From contig NZQV01000018.1 of assembly GCA_002696035.1 (NCBI GenBank), positions 124,001 through 188,000 of the forward strand: a DNA stretch of 64,000 nucleotides, written 5' to 3'. Shown piece by piece: positions 35,274 to 43,739 of this stretch. Below the pieces are notes generated by a model that saw nothing but the letters and a program-made list of their open reading frames with translations, was not told the origin of the DNA and ran no database searches. The first letter of the stretch is position 1; every line of letters starts with the position of its first letter. This stretch comes from Balneola sp. Its GTDB lineage: Bacteria; Bacteroidota; Rhodothermia; Balneolales; Balneolaceae. The translations under genes were made by a program, and so were the position numbers.

Positions 35274-36122
35274 TTACCACATCCACCCAAAGATGAAAGA
35301 GATCTGAGCGGAACCAAAATACTTACGCGGACCGTTTGCTTTTTCAAGTGGGGCAAAATCATCCTGCCCAACCTGAACCGCATCAACATTGCCTAAACCA
35401 CATGGATTTATGGCCTGCTGATTTATTCGGTTCAGATCCGGGGCACAAGGCTCCAGCACCTGAATTCCCTTGCTGAAATAATTCATCGTATACCCAAACT
35501 GTACACTGGAAAGGCTACTGAATTTCTCCCCAAAATCAATTCCTACAACAAACTCGCCACCAAATCCCCAATGACTATCGGCTTGTTTCCAACCGGTAAA
35601 AATATCATTCACTCTTTCTGAATAATTATAAATATTCACGTTGTTCTCTCTGAATCCATTCTCGTTTGCGTCATCAAAATAAGGGTATGAAAAAGCATAG
35701 GTTGGTCCTGCACTCAGCGATGAAAAGACTCTGAAATTATCTGAAATATCCTCTGCGAATAATCTTTTTTTCAACCCAACATACAGCGGGAAAGAGAGCA
35801 CTCTTTTATACTTTTCGGGTACCGTTCTGAATCCAAAATAATAATCAACATACGTTTGTTCGGTAGGATCTTTAAGAGCCGCAGCTTTTAGCGTGATGAT
35901 AGCCTCGGTATAAGAATCTAAGCCAATGCGAAACTGCCCTCCGGCTCCCACACCAAAATCATTCAGGGAAAAATTAAAGCCAAATCCTGTGCGAAATCCT
36001 TCATCATAGAGATTACGGGGTTTCTCTCTTTCGAGCACATCTGGTTCACTAAATTGAGCTAAAATCGGAAAGCCGGCAGCTGAAAACGCAAACACCAGGG
36101 TAAAAATCAGAAGTTTTTTCAT
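35274..36122 (-). CDS. outer-membrane beta-barrel protein, uncharacterised
   Basis: A 282-residue protein with a signal peptide (cleavage near FPILAQ, residue 22) and amphipathic strands (FRTGFGFNFSLNDFGVGAGGQFRIGL and later GPTYAFSYPYFD). The C-terminal AQISFIFGWMW looks like a barrel end with terminal aromatic. Many Bacteroidota have such secreted/porin-like proteins; I cannot name the family. Converges with the HAD gene. Confidence 0.6.
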   Translation of the reverse strand: MKKLLIFTLVFAFSAAGFPILAQFSEPDVLEREKPRNLYDEGFRTGFGFNFSLNDFGVGAGGQFRIGLDSYTEAIITLKAAALKDPTEQTYVDYYFGFRTVPEKYKRVLSFPLYVGLKKRLFAEDISDNFRVFSSLSAGPTYAFSYPYFDDANENGFRENNVNIYNYSERVNDIFTGWKQADSHWGFGGEFVVGIDFGEKFSSLSSVQFGYTMNYFSKGIQVLEPCAPDLNRINQQAINPCGLGNVDAVQVGQDDFAPLEKANGPRKYFGSAQISFIFGWMW

Positions 36123-36277
36123 TCAAAAAGTGGTTTAAAAACGGTTTTGAGTACATTTCCTATAAATGGAACGAATTTTTCAATAAAAACTTATTGTGTT
36201 AATATAATATCCTTTTATTTTCAGCACGAATTTTCTATTCAACAAAGCTTTAAAATAATTAATTCAAGCTACAAAGC

Positions 36278-36664
36278 ATGAATTCACACACAACTTATTT
36301 TGTATTTGGGCCAACTGCAACGCTTCGCAGGATGTCTTCGAAAATGTTCAAAGAACATCCCCCAAAATTTTTGTACGAGTATTCTCCTGAAGACTCTAAA
36401 GAAACAATTTATGTAGCCGTTTATGAGGAGTATGAAAAACAGATCAACTCTAGTGTAACGCTTACTTGTATTGTGGAGAGTCTTGGGAAACACAACAAGA
36501 TCGTACTGAAAAAGACCGGAGGACGTATGGGCTTCAGAGGTAGTTCTTTATCTGAAGAACGAAATGTAGAATCGAATGTTATTGATTTTATACTCGACTT
36601 TTCCAAACGTCATGGCCTTACTCTTCAGGAGGAGCAACCCCCCAAGCAAGCAGAGGAAGAATAA
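36278..36664 (+). CDS. hypothetical protein upstream of prmC
   Basis: A 128-residue soluble protein with no signal peptide. It begins MNSHTTYFVFGPTATLRRMSS and has a small alpha/beta pattern (TIYVAVYEEYE, SVTLTCIVESLGKHNKIVLKKTGG) and a charged tail ending in EEQPPKQAEEE. I do not recognise it. It is 4 nt before the prmC start and so is probably cotranscribed with it, which makes it a real gene. It may belong to a small Bacteroidota-specific family. Confidence 0.6.
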   Translation: MNSHTTYFVFGPTATLRRMSSKMFKEHPPKFLYEYSPEDSKETIYVAVYEEYEKQINSSVTLTCIVESLGKHNKIVLKKTGGRMGFRGSSLSEERNVESNVIDFILDFSKRHGLTLQEEQPPKQAEEE

Positions 36665-36667
36665 TTC

Positions 36668-37540
36668 ATGCCTAAAGTTCCCTCCGTATGGACGGTACTT
36701 AGCATGCTTGAATGGGCCACTGCTTATTTTGAGGAAAACGAAGTAAAGTCTCCCCGTTTTAGTATTGAGTGGCTACTGGCTGATGTCCTTTCTATAAAAA
36801 GACTTGACCTTTACCTCGAATATGATCGTCCGCTATCATCGGCTGAGCTGGAGAAGTTGCGTCCATTAGTGAAAAGGCGAGCCGGCCACGAACCACTGCA
36901 ATATATTACCGGTGAAACTGATTTTTATAATGTAAAAATAAAAGTTGAGCCCGGCGTATTGATCCCACGACAAGAAACAGAAGAACTTGTTGACTGGATC
37001 TTGCAAAGCTATCCAAAAGATGCTGAACTTAATGTTCTGGATATTGGAACTGGTTCCGGATGCATCCCCATTGCCTTAAAAAATGAACGGCCAAACTGGA
37101 ATATATACGCAACGGACATTTCCCCTCAGGCTCTTGACATCGCCAAGACCAACGCAGAGCTAAACAGTACGGAGATTCATCTCCAGCAAGACGACCTTTT
37201 CTCTCCAAAGGCTTTCCAGGATACCTCTTTCCACCTGATCATCTCAAACCCTCCTTACATCCTGCGATCAGAAAAATCCGGACTGGATGAGGAAGTCAAA
37301 AAATACGAGCCCGAGCTTGCCCTTTTTTGTGAGTCTACAGAGAAAATGTATGGCGCACTCGAAGAACTCAGCCGCTCAAAACTTTCTGAAGATGGAGACT
37401 TATTTTTAGAGCTCCACGAGGACTATTCGGAAGAAGTTCATCAGCTTTTTAAAACACGTGGCTGGAACGGGACCATTAAGAATGACTATAGTGGTAAGCC
37501 TCGTTTTTTTAAGGGTGAAAAAAGTAAAACTTCCAGTTGA
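36668..37540 (+). CDS. prmC: release-factor glutamine methyltransferase PrmC/HemK
   Basis: A 290-residue SAM-dependent enzyme that methylates the GGQ glutamine of RF1 and RF2. It has an N-terminal helical domain (residues 1-90), the SAM motif VLDIGTGSGCIPIAL (near residue 123) and the catalytic NPPY in IISNPPYIL (near residue 196). Upstream partner is the small hypothetical gene; downstream is the putative origin and dnaA. Confidence 0.96.
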   Translation: MPKVPSVWTVLSMLEWATAYFEENEVKSPRFSIEWLLADVLSIKRLDLYLEYDRPLSSAELEKLRPLVKRRAGHEPLQYITGETDFYNVKIKVEPGVLIPRQETEELVDWILQSYPKDAELNVLDIGTGSGCIPIALKNERPNWNIYATDISPQALDIAKTNAELNSTEIHLQQDDLFSPKAFQDTSFHLIISNPPYILRSEKSGLDEEVKKYEPELALFCESTEKMYGALEELSRSKLSEDGDLFLELHEDYSEEVHQLFKTRGWNGTIKNDYSGKPRFFKGEKSKTSS

Positions 37541-37908
37541 ATTTGATTCTTTTTTTTGGAGTCAAAAACTCAACATCAGAATGTGGAAAACTTGTGGAAA
37601 AATTATTCACTCTAATTTCAGTTGCATAACAAAAAGGTTGTTTCCGTGTTACGGCAATGTTACGCAGTGTCAAGGCGTTTTTGAGTATTTTTTGGGAAAA
37701 TTGTTAATACGCTGACACTCAATGGTTTACGCGGTTAACGACTATGTGGATAACTTTTCAAACTTAACCATTCTTCCGTTTGACAAGTGCCGGATAAATT
37801 GCCATTTTCAACTCGCTTCAAAGGCAGCTATTTTTTTACAGCGTGTGGATAACTGACTTTGGTTTGATCTATAACATTAAGCTTCACCTCACAGGGGGAT
37901 TGAAAAAA
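37541..37908. other. putative chromosomal origin (oriC) region upstream of dnaA
   Basis: A 368-nt non-coding gap before dnaA. Consensus DnaA boxes (TGTGGATAA, i.e. TTATCCACA reversed) lie at 37745-37753 and 37844-37852; single-mismatch forms TGTGGAAAA are at 37582-37590 and 37593-37601, and a weaker TTATTCACT is at 37604-37612. AT-rich tracts separate them. This clustering beside dnaA is typical of bacterial origins; the exact unwinding element cannot be located by eye. Confidence 0.7.
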
Positions 37909-39354
37909 TTGCACGAGCTATCGGTTGAGTCGGCATGGGAAAAGTGCCTTGATATTATAAAGGACAACATTAGTTATCAAAAGTATAAGTCTTGGTTTGA
38001 ACCGATCAAACCTGTATCACTGACAAACGGCACGCTCACTATTCAGGTACCCAGTCAATTTTGGTATGAATGGCTGGAAGAGCATTACTATAATATGCTA
38101 CGTTCTACGCTCGCAAAAGTGCTTGGCCCTGAAGGCAAACTTGAGTATTCCATAGTGATGGAAAAGTCTGACCAGTTTGAAAATAATCGCTCAGTCAGAA
38201 TGCCGCAACGTCCCATGGGTCCTGTTCAACCTCAGGAATCAAATGGCTTCCCTGAAAATCATCCCGATCGCATCGAAAACCCTTTTGTGATACCGGGCAT
38301 TCGAAAGACAAAGATAGACTCCAATCTTAATAACAATTACGTATTCGACCGTTTTATTGAAGGCGACTGTAACCGTTTAGCTAGATCAGCGGCGATGGCT
38401 ATTGCTGATAATCCCGGAAGTAATTCTTTCAACCCATTTTTTGTATACGGCCCTACCGGTTTGGGAAAAACACATCTTGTTCAAAGTATTGGAAATAAGA
38501 TCAAGGAGAAGTTTGGCGATGAGAAATCAGTTCTTTATATATCCTCGGAAGCTTTTACCAACGAGTTTGTACACGCCATCAGAAATAATCGCGCCAGCGA
38601 ATTTTCAATGTTCTACCGGAGTATTGATGTTTTAATGGTAGATGATATTCAGTTTTTTAGCGGAAAAGAGAAAACACAGGAAGAATTTTTCCACATCTTC
38701 AACGCACTTCATCAGGATGGAAAACAAATTATACTGAGCAGTGATCGCGCCCCCAAAGATGTTCCTGATATTGAAGAACGCCTGATCTCCCGATTTGGCT
38801 GGGGACTAAGTGCAGATTTGAAAATGCCTGAGTATGAAACCCGATATGCCATCCTTGAACGCAAAGCAAATGACAATGGCATCGAGATCGACCCTCAGAT
38901 CATTGAGTTTATAGCACACAATTTTAAATCAAACGTGCGAGACCTCGAAGGGGCGGTTATAAAGCTTTTGGCTCATGCATCTCTGCAAAATATTGATGAC
39001 ATCGACCTGGCCATGGCTAAGCGTGTGCTTAAGGATATGGTGAAAGATTCCAACACGCAGATCTCCATCGAGCAAATTCAGAATTATGTATGCGATTATT
39101 TTGGTATTGATACCAATAAAGTCCGCGAAAAAACACGTAAACAAGAAATTGTTGAAGCACGGCAAATTGCGATGTTTCTCTCCAAAAAATTCACCAAATC
39201 CAGCTTAAAGACCATCGGTCTCCATTTTGGCGGTCGAGATCACTCCACGGTAATTCATGCCATCTCAACGGTTGAAGAGCGCATCTCAACCAGTGCCAAG
39301 CATAAGCGAATGGTTGAAGAATTGCACCAACGTATTGAAGTAGCGAGCCTCTGA
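37909..39354 (+). CDS. dnaA: chromosomal replication initiator DnaA
   Basis: A protein of about 481 residues. Order: domain I (ESAWEKCLDIIKDNISYQKYKSWF), a variable linker, the AAA+ domain with Walker A GPTGLGKTHL and Walker B VLMVDDIQFF, and the C-terminal helix-turn-helix domain with the DnaA-box signature GGRDHSTVIHA. It binds oriC and opens it. The in-frame GTG at 37843 would start inside a DnaA box and add 22 residues unlike family N-termini. I favour TTG 37909, which has AGGGGGA about 9 nt upstream; TTG 37900 is possible. First gene of an operon with folB, folK and others. Confidence 0.93.
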   Translation: MHELSVESAWEKCLDIIKDNISYQKYKSWFEPIKPVSLTNGTLTIQVPSQFWYEWLEEHYYNMLRSTLAKVLGPEGKLEYSIVMEKSDQFENNRSVRMPQRPMGPVQPQESNGFPENHPDRIENPFVIPGIRKTKIDSNLNNNYVFDRFIEGDCNRLARSAAMAIADNPGSNSFNPFFVYGPTGLGKTHLVQSIGNKIKEKFGDEKSVLYISSEAFTNEFVHAIRNNRASEFSMFYRSIDVLMVDDIQFFSGKEKTQEEFFHIFNALHQDGKQIILSSDRAPKDVPDIEERLISRFGWGLSADLKMPEYETRYAILERKANDNGIEIDPQIIEFIAHNFKSNVRDLEGAVIKLLAHASLQNIDDIDLAMAKRVLKDMVKDSNTQISIEQIQNYVCDYFGIDTNKVREKTRKQEIVEARQIAMFLSKKFTKSSLKTIGLHFGGRDHSTVIHAISTVEERISTSAKHKRMVEELHQRIEVASL

Positions 39355-39358
39355 TACC

Positions 39359-39718
39359 ATGGATACCCTCACTATAAAAGGGATGCAGTTTAGGGGACTT
39401 CATGGAGTTCACGATCACGAAAAAGTAGAGGGAAATAGTTTTGAGGTAGACGTTATCTTTAAAGCAGACCTTAGTGCTCCCGGCTATTCAGATAAACTAA
39501 AGTATGCCATCGATTACACTAAAGTGCATGATATTTGCCGTGAAGTGATGGAGGGAGAGTCAAAAGATCTTATCGAACACCTTTGTTTTCAGATCGGACA
39601 AAAAATCATCAGCTCTATCTCAAATCAAATTAGTTTTGAAGTAGCCGTCAGAAAACTAAATCCTCCCCTTGATTTACCCGTTGAATATACCGAAGCGAGA
39701 TTATCATGGCCCAGGTAG
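39359..39718 (+). CDS. folB: dihydroneopterin aldolase
   Basis: A 119-residue folate enzyme that splits dihydroneopterin to hydroxymethyl-dihydropterin and glycolaldehyde. The family core is clear: MQFRGLHGVHDHEK with the catalytic region, then YAIDYTKVHDICREVMEG and LIEHLCFQIG. The start lies 4 nt after dnaA's stop, and folK overlaps its end by 13 nt, which fits translational coupling of two successive steps of folate synthesis. Confidence 0.93.
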   Translation: MDTLTIKGMQFRGLHGVHDHEKVEGNSFEVDVIFKADLSAPGYSDKLKYAIDYTKVHDICREVMEGESKDLIEHLCFQIGQKIISSISNQISFEVAVRKLNPPLDLPVEYTEARLSWPR

Positions 39719-40194
39719 TCATTGCGCTGGGTTCCAACCTAAACGATCCGCATAAACAAATAAAAGAAGCAGGTATTTTCTTAGCATCCATTTCCGAACA
39801 TCCTGTTAAGAAATCTGCAATTTACCAATCTGAACCGGTTGGCCCTTCTGAAAAGGATTTTTTGAATTCCGTTTGTGTGATCGAAACCTCCCTTCAACCC
39901 AAAAATCTTTTTGAGCAACTTAAACAGCAAGAACGTAAGCAAGGCCGGCCTTCACGGTATCCAAAATGGACGGCCCGCACATTAGATCTGGATATTATTG
40001 CCTGGGAGAACTTGGTCGTTGAAACAGATAACCTTATCATACCTCATCAAGAATATTCCCGGCGATTGTTTGTCCTAATGCCTTTAAAGGACGTTTTCCC
40101 GGATTGGAAAGATCCTGTTTCCGCTCAATCTATCGATAAGATGATAGAGCGTGCGCCGGACCTCAACATTGACAAAACAACGCTGAACTGGTAG
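39706..40194 (+). CDS. folK: 2-amino-4-hydroxy-6-hydroxymethyldihydropteridine pyrophosphokinase
   Basis: A 162-residue kinase that pyrophosphorylates hydroxymethyl-dihydropterin. Motifs: IALGSNLNDPHKQI at the start, SAIYQSEPVGPSEKDFLNSV, and GRPSRYPKWTARTLDLDII carrying the conserved R and D residues. It overlaps folB by 13 nt and precedes the deoxynucleoside kinase gene by 3 nt. Confidence 0.95.
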   Translation: MAQVVIALGSNLNDPHKQIKEAGIFLASISEHPVKKSAIYQSEPVGPSEKDFLNSVCVIETSLQPKNLFEQLKQQERKQGRPSRYPKWTARTLDLDIIAWENLVVETDNLIIPHQEYSRRLFVLMPLKDVFPDWKDPVSAQSIDKMIERAPDLNIDKTTLNW

Positions 40195-40197
40195 CAG

Positions 40198-40839
40198 ATG
40201 TCCAACTCTTATGATTTTATTGCAATAGAAGGTGTAATTGGAGCCGGCAAAACTTCGCTCGCTTCTTTACTTGCTGAACGGCAAAATGCCCGTTTGGTTT
40301 TGGAAGAATTTGAAGACAACCCCTTCCTCCCTAAATTTTACGAAGATCGTGAGCGTTACGCTTTTCAAACCCAGCTGGCTTTTTTGGCGAGCCGCTTTAA
40401 GCAACAGCAGAATATGATGAGCCAGGATCTGTTCCATCAGCTCACTATTTCGGATTACATTTTTGACAAGGACCGAATCTTTGCCCGACTGAATTTAGAT
40501 CCGGATGAAATGGCATTGTATGATAATATTTTCAGCATCATGACCGGAATTGCTGCCCAGCCTGATCTTATCATCTACATTCAGTCTTCTGTAGAACGGC
40601 TAATGGATAACATCGAAAACAGGGGGCGGGAATACGAGCGCCATATTACTCCCGAGTATCTGAAAGAACTGAACGATGCTTACAATCACTTTTTTCACCA
40701 TTACAACCGGGCACCACTCATTATTCTGAATGCTACGGAGGTAGATTTTGTGAATAATGTAGAACACCTTGATTATATAGAGCAGCAAATTTTTGAAGAG
40801 CCTGTTCGCACGAACACTCATATACATATTACGCCCTAA
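40198..40839 (+). CDS. deoxynucleoside kinase
   Basis: A 213-residue kinase of the dCK/dGK/TK2 family, which makes deoxynucleoside monophosphates for DNA salvage. P-loop IEGVIGAGKTSLASLL (near residue 9), the lid/base-recognition region with FEDNPFLPKFYEDRERYAFQTQLAFL, and SDYIFDKDRIFARL. It lies within the dnaA-folB-folK operon; the next gene follows by 5 nt. Substrate (dA, dG or dC/dT) cannot be set by eye. Confidence 0.9.
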   Translation: MSNSYDFIAIEGVIGAGKTSLASLLAERQNARLVLEEFEDNPFLPKFYEDRERYAFQTQLAFLASRFKQQQNMMSQDLFHQLTISDYIFDKDRIFARLNLDPDEMALYDNIFSIMTGIAAQPDLIIYIQSSVERLMDNIENRGREYERHITPEYLKELNDAYNHFFHHYNRAPLIILNATEVDFVNNVEHLDYIEQQIFEEPVRTNTHIHITP

Positions 40840-40844
40840 GCACC

Positions 40845-41042
40845 ATGCTTAAGTTTATATTTTTTATCATTATATTTTTCTTTGTCATACGATTCATAAA
40901 TCGATTGTTCTTACCTTCCAAAAAGCAACAACAATCGTTTGATCCGTTTAAAGGACGATCAAGCTCAGGTTTCAGCCGTAAAAAGGATTTTGATGAAATT
41001 GAAGAAGCCGAATACGAAGACCTATCAAATAAAGACAAGTAA
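40845..41042 (+). CDS. small membrane protein, DUF4834-like
   Basis: A 65-residue protein: one TM helix (residues 4-19, FIFFIIIFFFVIRFI), basic turn, then a charged cytoplasmic tail (KKDFDEIEEAEYEDLSN). This small helix-plus-tail layout is like the DUF4834 proteins of Bacteroidota, whose function is unknown. Tight spacing on both sides (5 and 12 nt) puts it in the dnaA operon. Confidence 0.7.
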   Translation: MLKFIFFIIIFFFVIRFINRLFLPSKKQQQSFDPFKGRSSSGFSRKKDFDEIEEAEYEDLSNKDK

Positions 41043-41054
41043 AAACCGCACTCC

Positions 41055-41603
41055 ATGAACTTTGAAGAGAAACTAAATAAAGGATTTGAATTACTACAAG
41101 AGAAAGACATTGATTATGCTCTGGATGTAGCTCGGGACCTGCAAAAAGAATTTCCCGATGCACATGAAGCCTGGTACTTAGAGGCTTTGGTAATGCAACA
41201 GCTAAATCAATGGGACCACAGCCAAAAGGCCATTGAAAAAGCAATAGAACTTTCGGATGAAAATGCTCCCTACTATAATTTAAGGGGAAACGTCCGCATG
41301 CAGCTTGAAAAACTGGATGAGGCAGGCAAAGATTTTGATAAGGCTATTGAGATCAATGATAGTTCTGCAGCACACCGTAATAAAGTATTGCTGATGCTGA
41401 TGACCGATCGTGGACAGGAAGCTATTCCCTATCTCATTCAGCGAATCAAGAACGACCCTAAGGATGCCGAGAACTGGATCCTGATGGGTGATATGATCCA
41501 GAAAGGTGGTCAGCCGGATAAGGCCCGGACCTACTACGAGCAAGCGCTGAAGATCGATCCCGATAACGAATACGCCAAACGACAGCTCGAAGAAGAAGGA
41601 TAA
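41055..41603 (+). CDS. tetratricopeptide-repeat protein
   Basis: A 182-residue soluble protein built of TPR helices: EAWYLEALVMQQLNQWDHSQKAIEKAIELSDENAPYY, then GNVRMQLEKLDEAGKDFDKAIEIND, and AENWILMGDMIQKGGQPDKARTYYEQALKIDPDNEYA near the end. It would act as a protein-interaction scaffold; no partner can be named. Last gene of the dnaA operon, 12 nt after the small membrane protein. Confidence 0.88.
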   Translation: MNFEEKLNKGFELLQEKDIDYALDVARDLQKEFPDAHEAWYLEALVMQQLNQWDHSQKAIEKAIELSDENAPYYNLRGNVRMQLEKLDEAGKDFDKAIEINDSSAAHRNKVLLMLMTDRGQEAIPYLIQRIKNDPKDAENWILMGDMIQKGGQPDKARTYYEQALKIDPDNEYAKRQLEEEG

Positions 41604-41722
41604 AGAATATCCAACATTGAACATTCAATAATGAATGTTCAAGTTTATTGGTGGACAGATACCCAAACTATCGCAAGCGTCCGCTTGTGATATGTGTTTT
41701 ACCGGCTTTTTCTCGCACCTAT

Positions 41723-41743
41723 CGCTCTGCGTTGGAGCGAATA
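41723..41743. repeat. REP-like repeat, second copy
   Basis: CGCTCTGCGTTGGAGCGAATA differs at two positions from the core at 32945-32965. It forms a TCGCTC/GAGCGA hairpin with a 7-nt loop. Confidence 0.5.
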
Positions 41744-41837
41744 CATGGATAAGCTATAGACTTGGGAAACTCGCCTTATTGTTGAAAAGAGCAGTTCGCC
41801 TAGACCGGTGGAATATCTGAATGGGTGAAAACACATC

Positions 41838-41877
41838 AAAAAGCCCCACACATAAATTTTGTGCAGGGCTTTTATTT
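41838..41877. terminator. bidirectional terminator
   Basis: AAAAGCCC (41839-41846) pairs with GGGCTTTT (41866-41873), with A and T runs outside. It ends the heme operon on the minus strand and may back up the dnaA operon. Confidence 0.8.
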
Positions 41878-41998
41878 TGGCCGGAAAAAATGTGGACGCC
41901 GTATACTGATCTGTAAATCTATTCAGCGACTCTGGAGAGACGCTGTACATTTCCTTCATGCCAAGGCTTGTATTTCACATACAACGCTCACAGGTCTT

Positions 41999-43699
41999 TT
42001 AGTGAGCATGCTCCATTGCCCCCTTTGAGGCAGTTGCCGGCTCTGCTACTTCTTCCCCATCATTAAAATGATCGATGGATTCCTGGATCAAACTTTCCAC
42101 CCACTCTACAAATAAAGGATGTGGAGCAAATCCTTCACCGTTGTGCTTGAATTCCAGATCGCCAAGCCAGCGCTGAGCATGTCCTCCTTGTGTAGTTCGA
42201 GCCGGAACAACGATCGCTGTACCGCCATCTTTCTGTGCTTCGGTTACCATATTTCGGACATTGGCAATGTGTTTATCTCGAAGATCAGGCCAGTCTTCAC
42301 GCCAGTTTTCAAATTTAAAATCCCTGAAGTTGTAGCCTTTTTCATCAGCTGTTGCTTCCATGTGAGCCGTGATACTCTCCAGATTCCTGAGCCAGCGGGC
42401 ATTCCCTTCTTCCGTTCGCGTACCATGACCAACCAGGATCACTGTTTCTTTTTCCGGAGTTTCACTCAGTCCTATAGCGCGATCAAGTAATGCTTCTGCA
42501 AAAAGCGGAGAATCTTCAAGTCCGCCTGTGGTGTAAAATTCACTGCTGCTTATCACACGTTTTGGAGCGCCCATACCGTGCATCATCATGCCTCCGTGCC
42601 CCATACTTTCGCGCATGCCAATGGTGTATTCAATGGAAGATTTGAAACTGGATTCCAAAGAAAAGATCCGCAGAACAGTGATGGCTGTTGCTCCCTCCTT
42701 CTCCAGTTTTCGGGTTGCCCTTTCGATGAGATCGGCATCTCCCATACTGAATGCATACTCGACCTTGTACTTGTCATGAAGTTCGGCAATTGCATCCATC
42801 ATGGTGCGGTTCCAGTTATAATCAGAACCATGTGGCATGAAGATAACCCCAAGGTTTTCTTTGGATACCGGGAGGTAACTATTGGCTTGCCGAGCTAACC
42901 AAAGCTCTACGGTCTCATGCGGAGTAATGTCCTTGCCATTGTAAAATGTTCCATCCTTGAGAACGATAGAACGAATTCTGGAACTAAAGGCCATCATTCC
43001 GTCTAACTTGCTGGTGAAACCGAAAGGAATAACTACCGGAGTCAAGCCTTTTTCCTGTATGACTGCGAGTGTTTCTTGCAGCTTTTTTTGAGCATCAGCT
43101 GACCTTCCACCGGCATCGCCAAAAACAACGACTTCTTCACTCTCAAAACTGAAGAATCCGTGATTCATATGCAGTATTTGTTCTACATCAGCTTTGATGG
43201 CTTTCTTTTCTTCCTCATTTGAAGCTCCTGCTGCTACTACAACCAGGGCTTCATTTTTAGAATCTTGTGACAATTCGTTAATTCGATCTACCAAGATCTC
43301 AGCTGTCAGAAAACTGTTGTTCATGGTTGAAGCAAATTCGACGGGAAGTTTGGTAAATTTTTTATCGCTTAGTCGCTCTAAAGCCAATTTGTACAGCGGA
43401 TGATCATCTGAAACAAACAACGGAAGGACCACCAGCTCATCCGCACCCTGCTCCTCCAGTGATTGAATTCCTTCTTTCAAAAACCGATCGGTTTCTTCGT
43501 GAGTGATAATGGAAAGACTGGTAGTATAATTCTCACTGAAACTGGCATGTAAATCACGAACTTCCTGATTCCCCATAAATCCACGGTCGGGTGACATTAC
43601 GAGAAAGCCGGTGTCTTGAGCCATGGAGCTATTCACCCCAAGAAATGGGAAAAGCGTCACTAAAAGCAGAATTCGAATATTATTTTTCAAAAAATTCAT
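41999..43699 (-). CDS. secreted CbiX/SirB-like chelatase-domain protein of the heme locus
   Basis: A 566-residue protein with a signal peptide (cleavage near SSMAQ, residue 28). Four chelatase-like half-domains can be traced, near residues 30-140, 150-250, 280-410 and 417-545. Class II chelatase histidines appear in the later ones: VIFMPHGSD (H290), VILVGHGTR (H425) and TQGGHAQ (H507); the first domain has lost the HG motif (MSPDRG) but has H100. A Met/His-rich loop (M362 to M376, with H368 and H374) and a C-terminal HAH could bind metal. Cytoplasmic relatives insert metals into sirohydrochlorin. Exported next to HmuY and a TonB receptor, this one may act on heme or cobalamin precursors. That is inference. 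Confidence 0.85.
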   Translation of the reverse strand: MNFLKNNIRILLLVTLFPFLGVNSSMAQDTGFLVMSPDRGFMGNQEVRDLHASFSENYTTSLSIITHEETDRFLKEGIQSLEEQGADELVVLPLFVSDDHPLYKLALERLSDKKFTKLPVEFASTMNNSFLTAEILVDRINELSQDSKNEALVVVAAGASNEEEKKAIKADVEQILHMNHGFFSFESEEVVVFGDAGGRSADAQKKLQETLAVIQEKGLTPVVIPFGFTSKLDGMMAFSSRIRSIVLKDGTFYNGKDITPHETVELWLARQANSYLPVSKENLGVIFMPHGSDYNWNRTMMDAIAELHDKYKVEYAFSMGDADLIERATRKLEKEGATAITVLRIFSLESSFKSSIEYTIGMRESMGHGGMMMHGMGAPKRVISSSEFYTTGGLEDSPLFAEALLDRAIGLSETPEKETVILVGHGTRTEEGNARWLRNLESITAHMEATADEKGYNFRDFKFENWREDWPDLRDKHIANVRNMVTEAQKDGGTAIVVPARTTQGGHAQRWLGDLEFKHNGEGFAPHPLFVEWVESLIQESIDHFNDGEEVAEPATASKGAMEHAH

Positions 43700-43739
43700 A
43701 ATAGAAGGTTAAGAGTCTAGAGTTATGGATGAATCAGGG

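Larger units (their letters stand above)
41604..41998. other. gene-free gap between convergent operons
   Basis: Contains a perfect 11-bp inverted repeat TTGAACATTCA / TGAATGTTCAA (41617-41627 and 41632-41642) that may terminate the dnaA operon, an 8-bp hairpin CGCAAGCG-TC-CGCTTGTG (41672-41689), a REP-like core at 41723-41743, and the bidirectional terminator at 41838-41877. Confidence 0.6.

Noticed and set aside
37843-37908. GTG at 37843 as the start of dnaA
   Set aside because: It lies in the bases of a DnaA box and the added 22 residues do not fit family N-termini.
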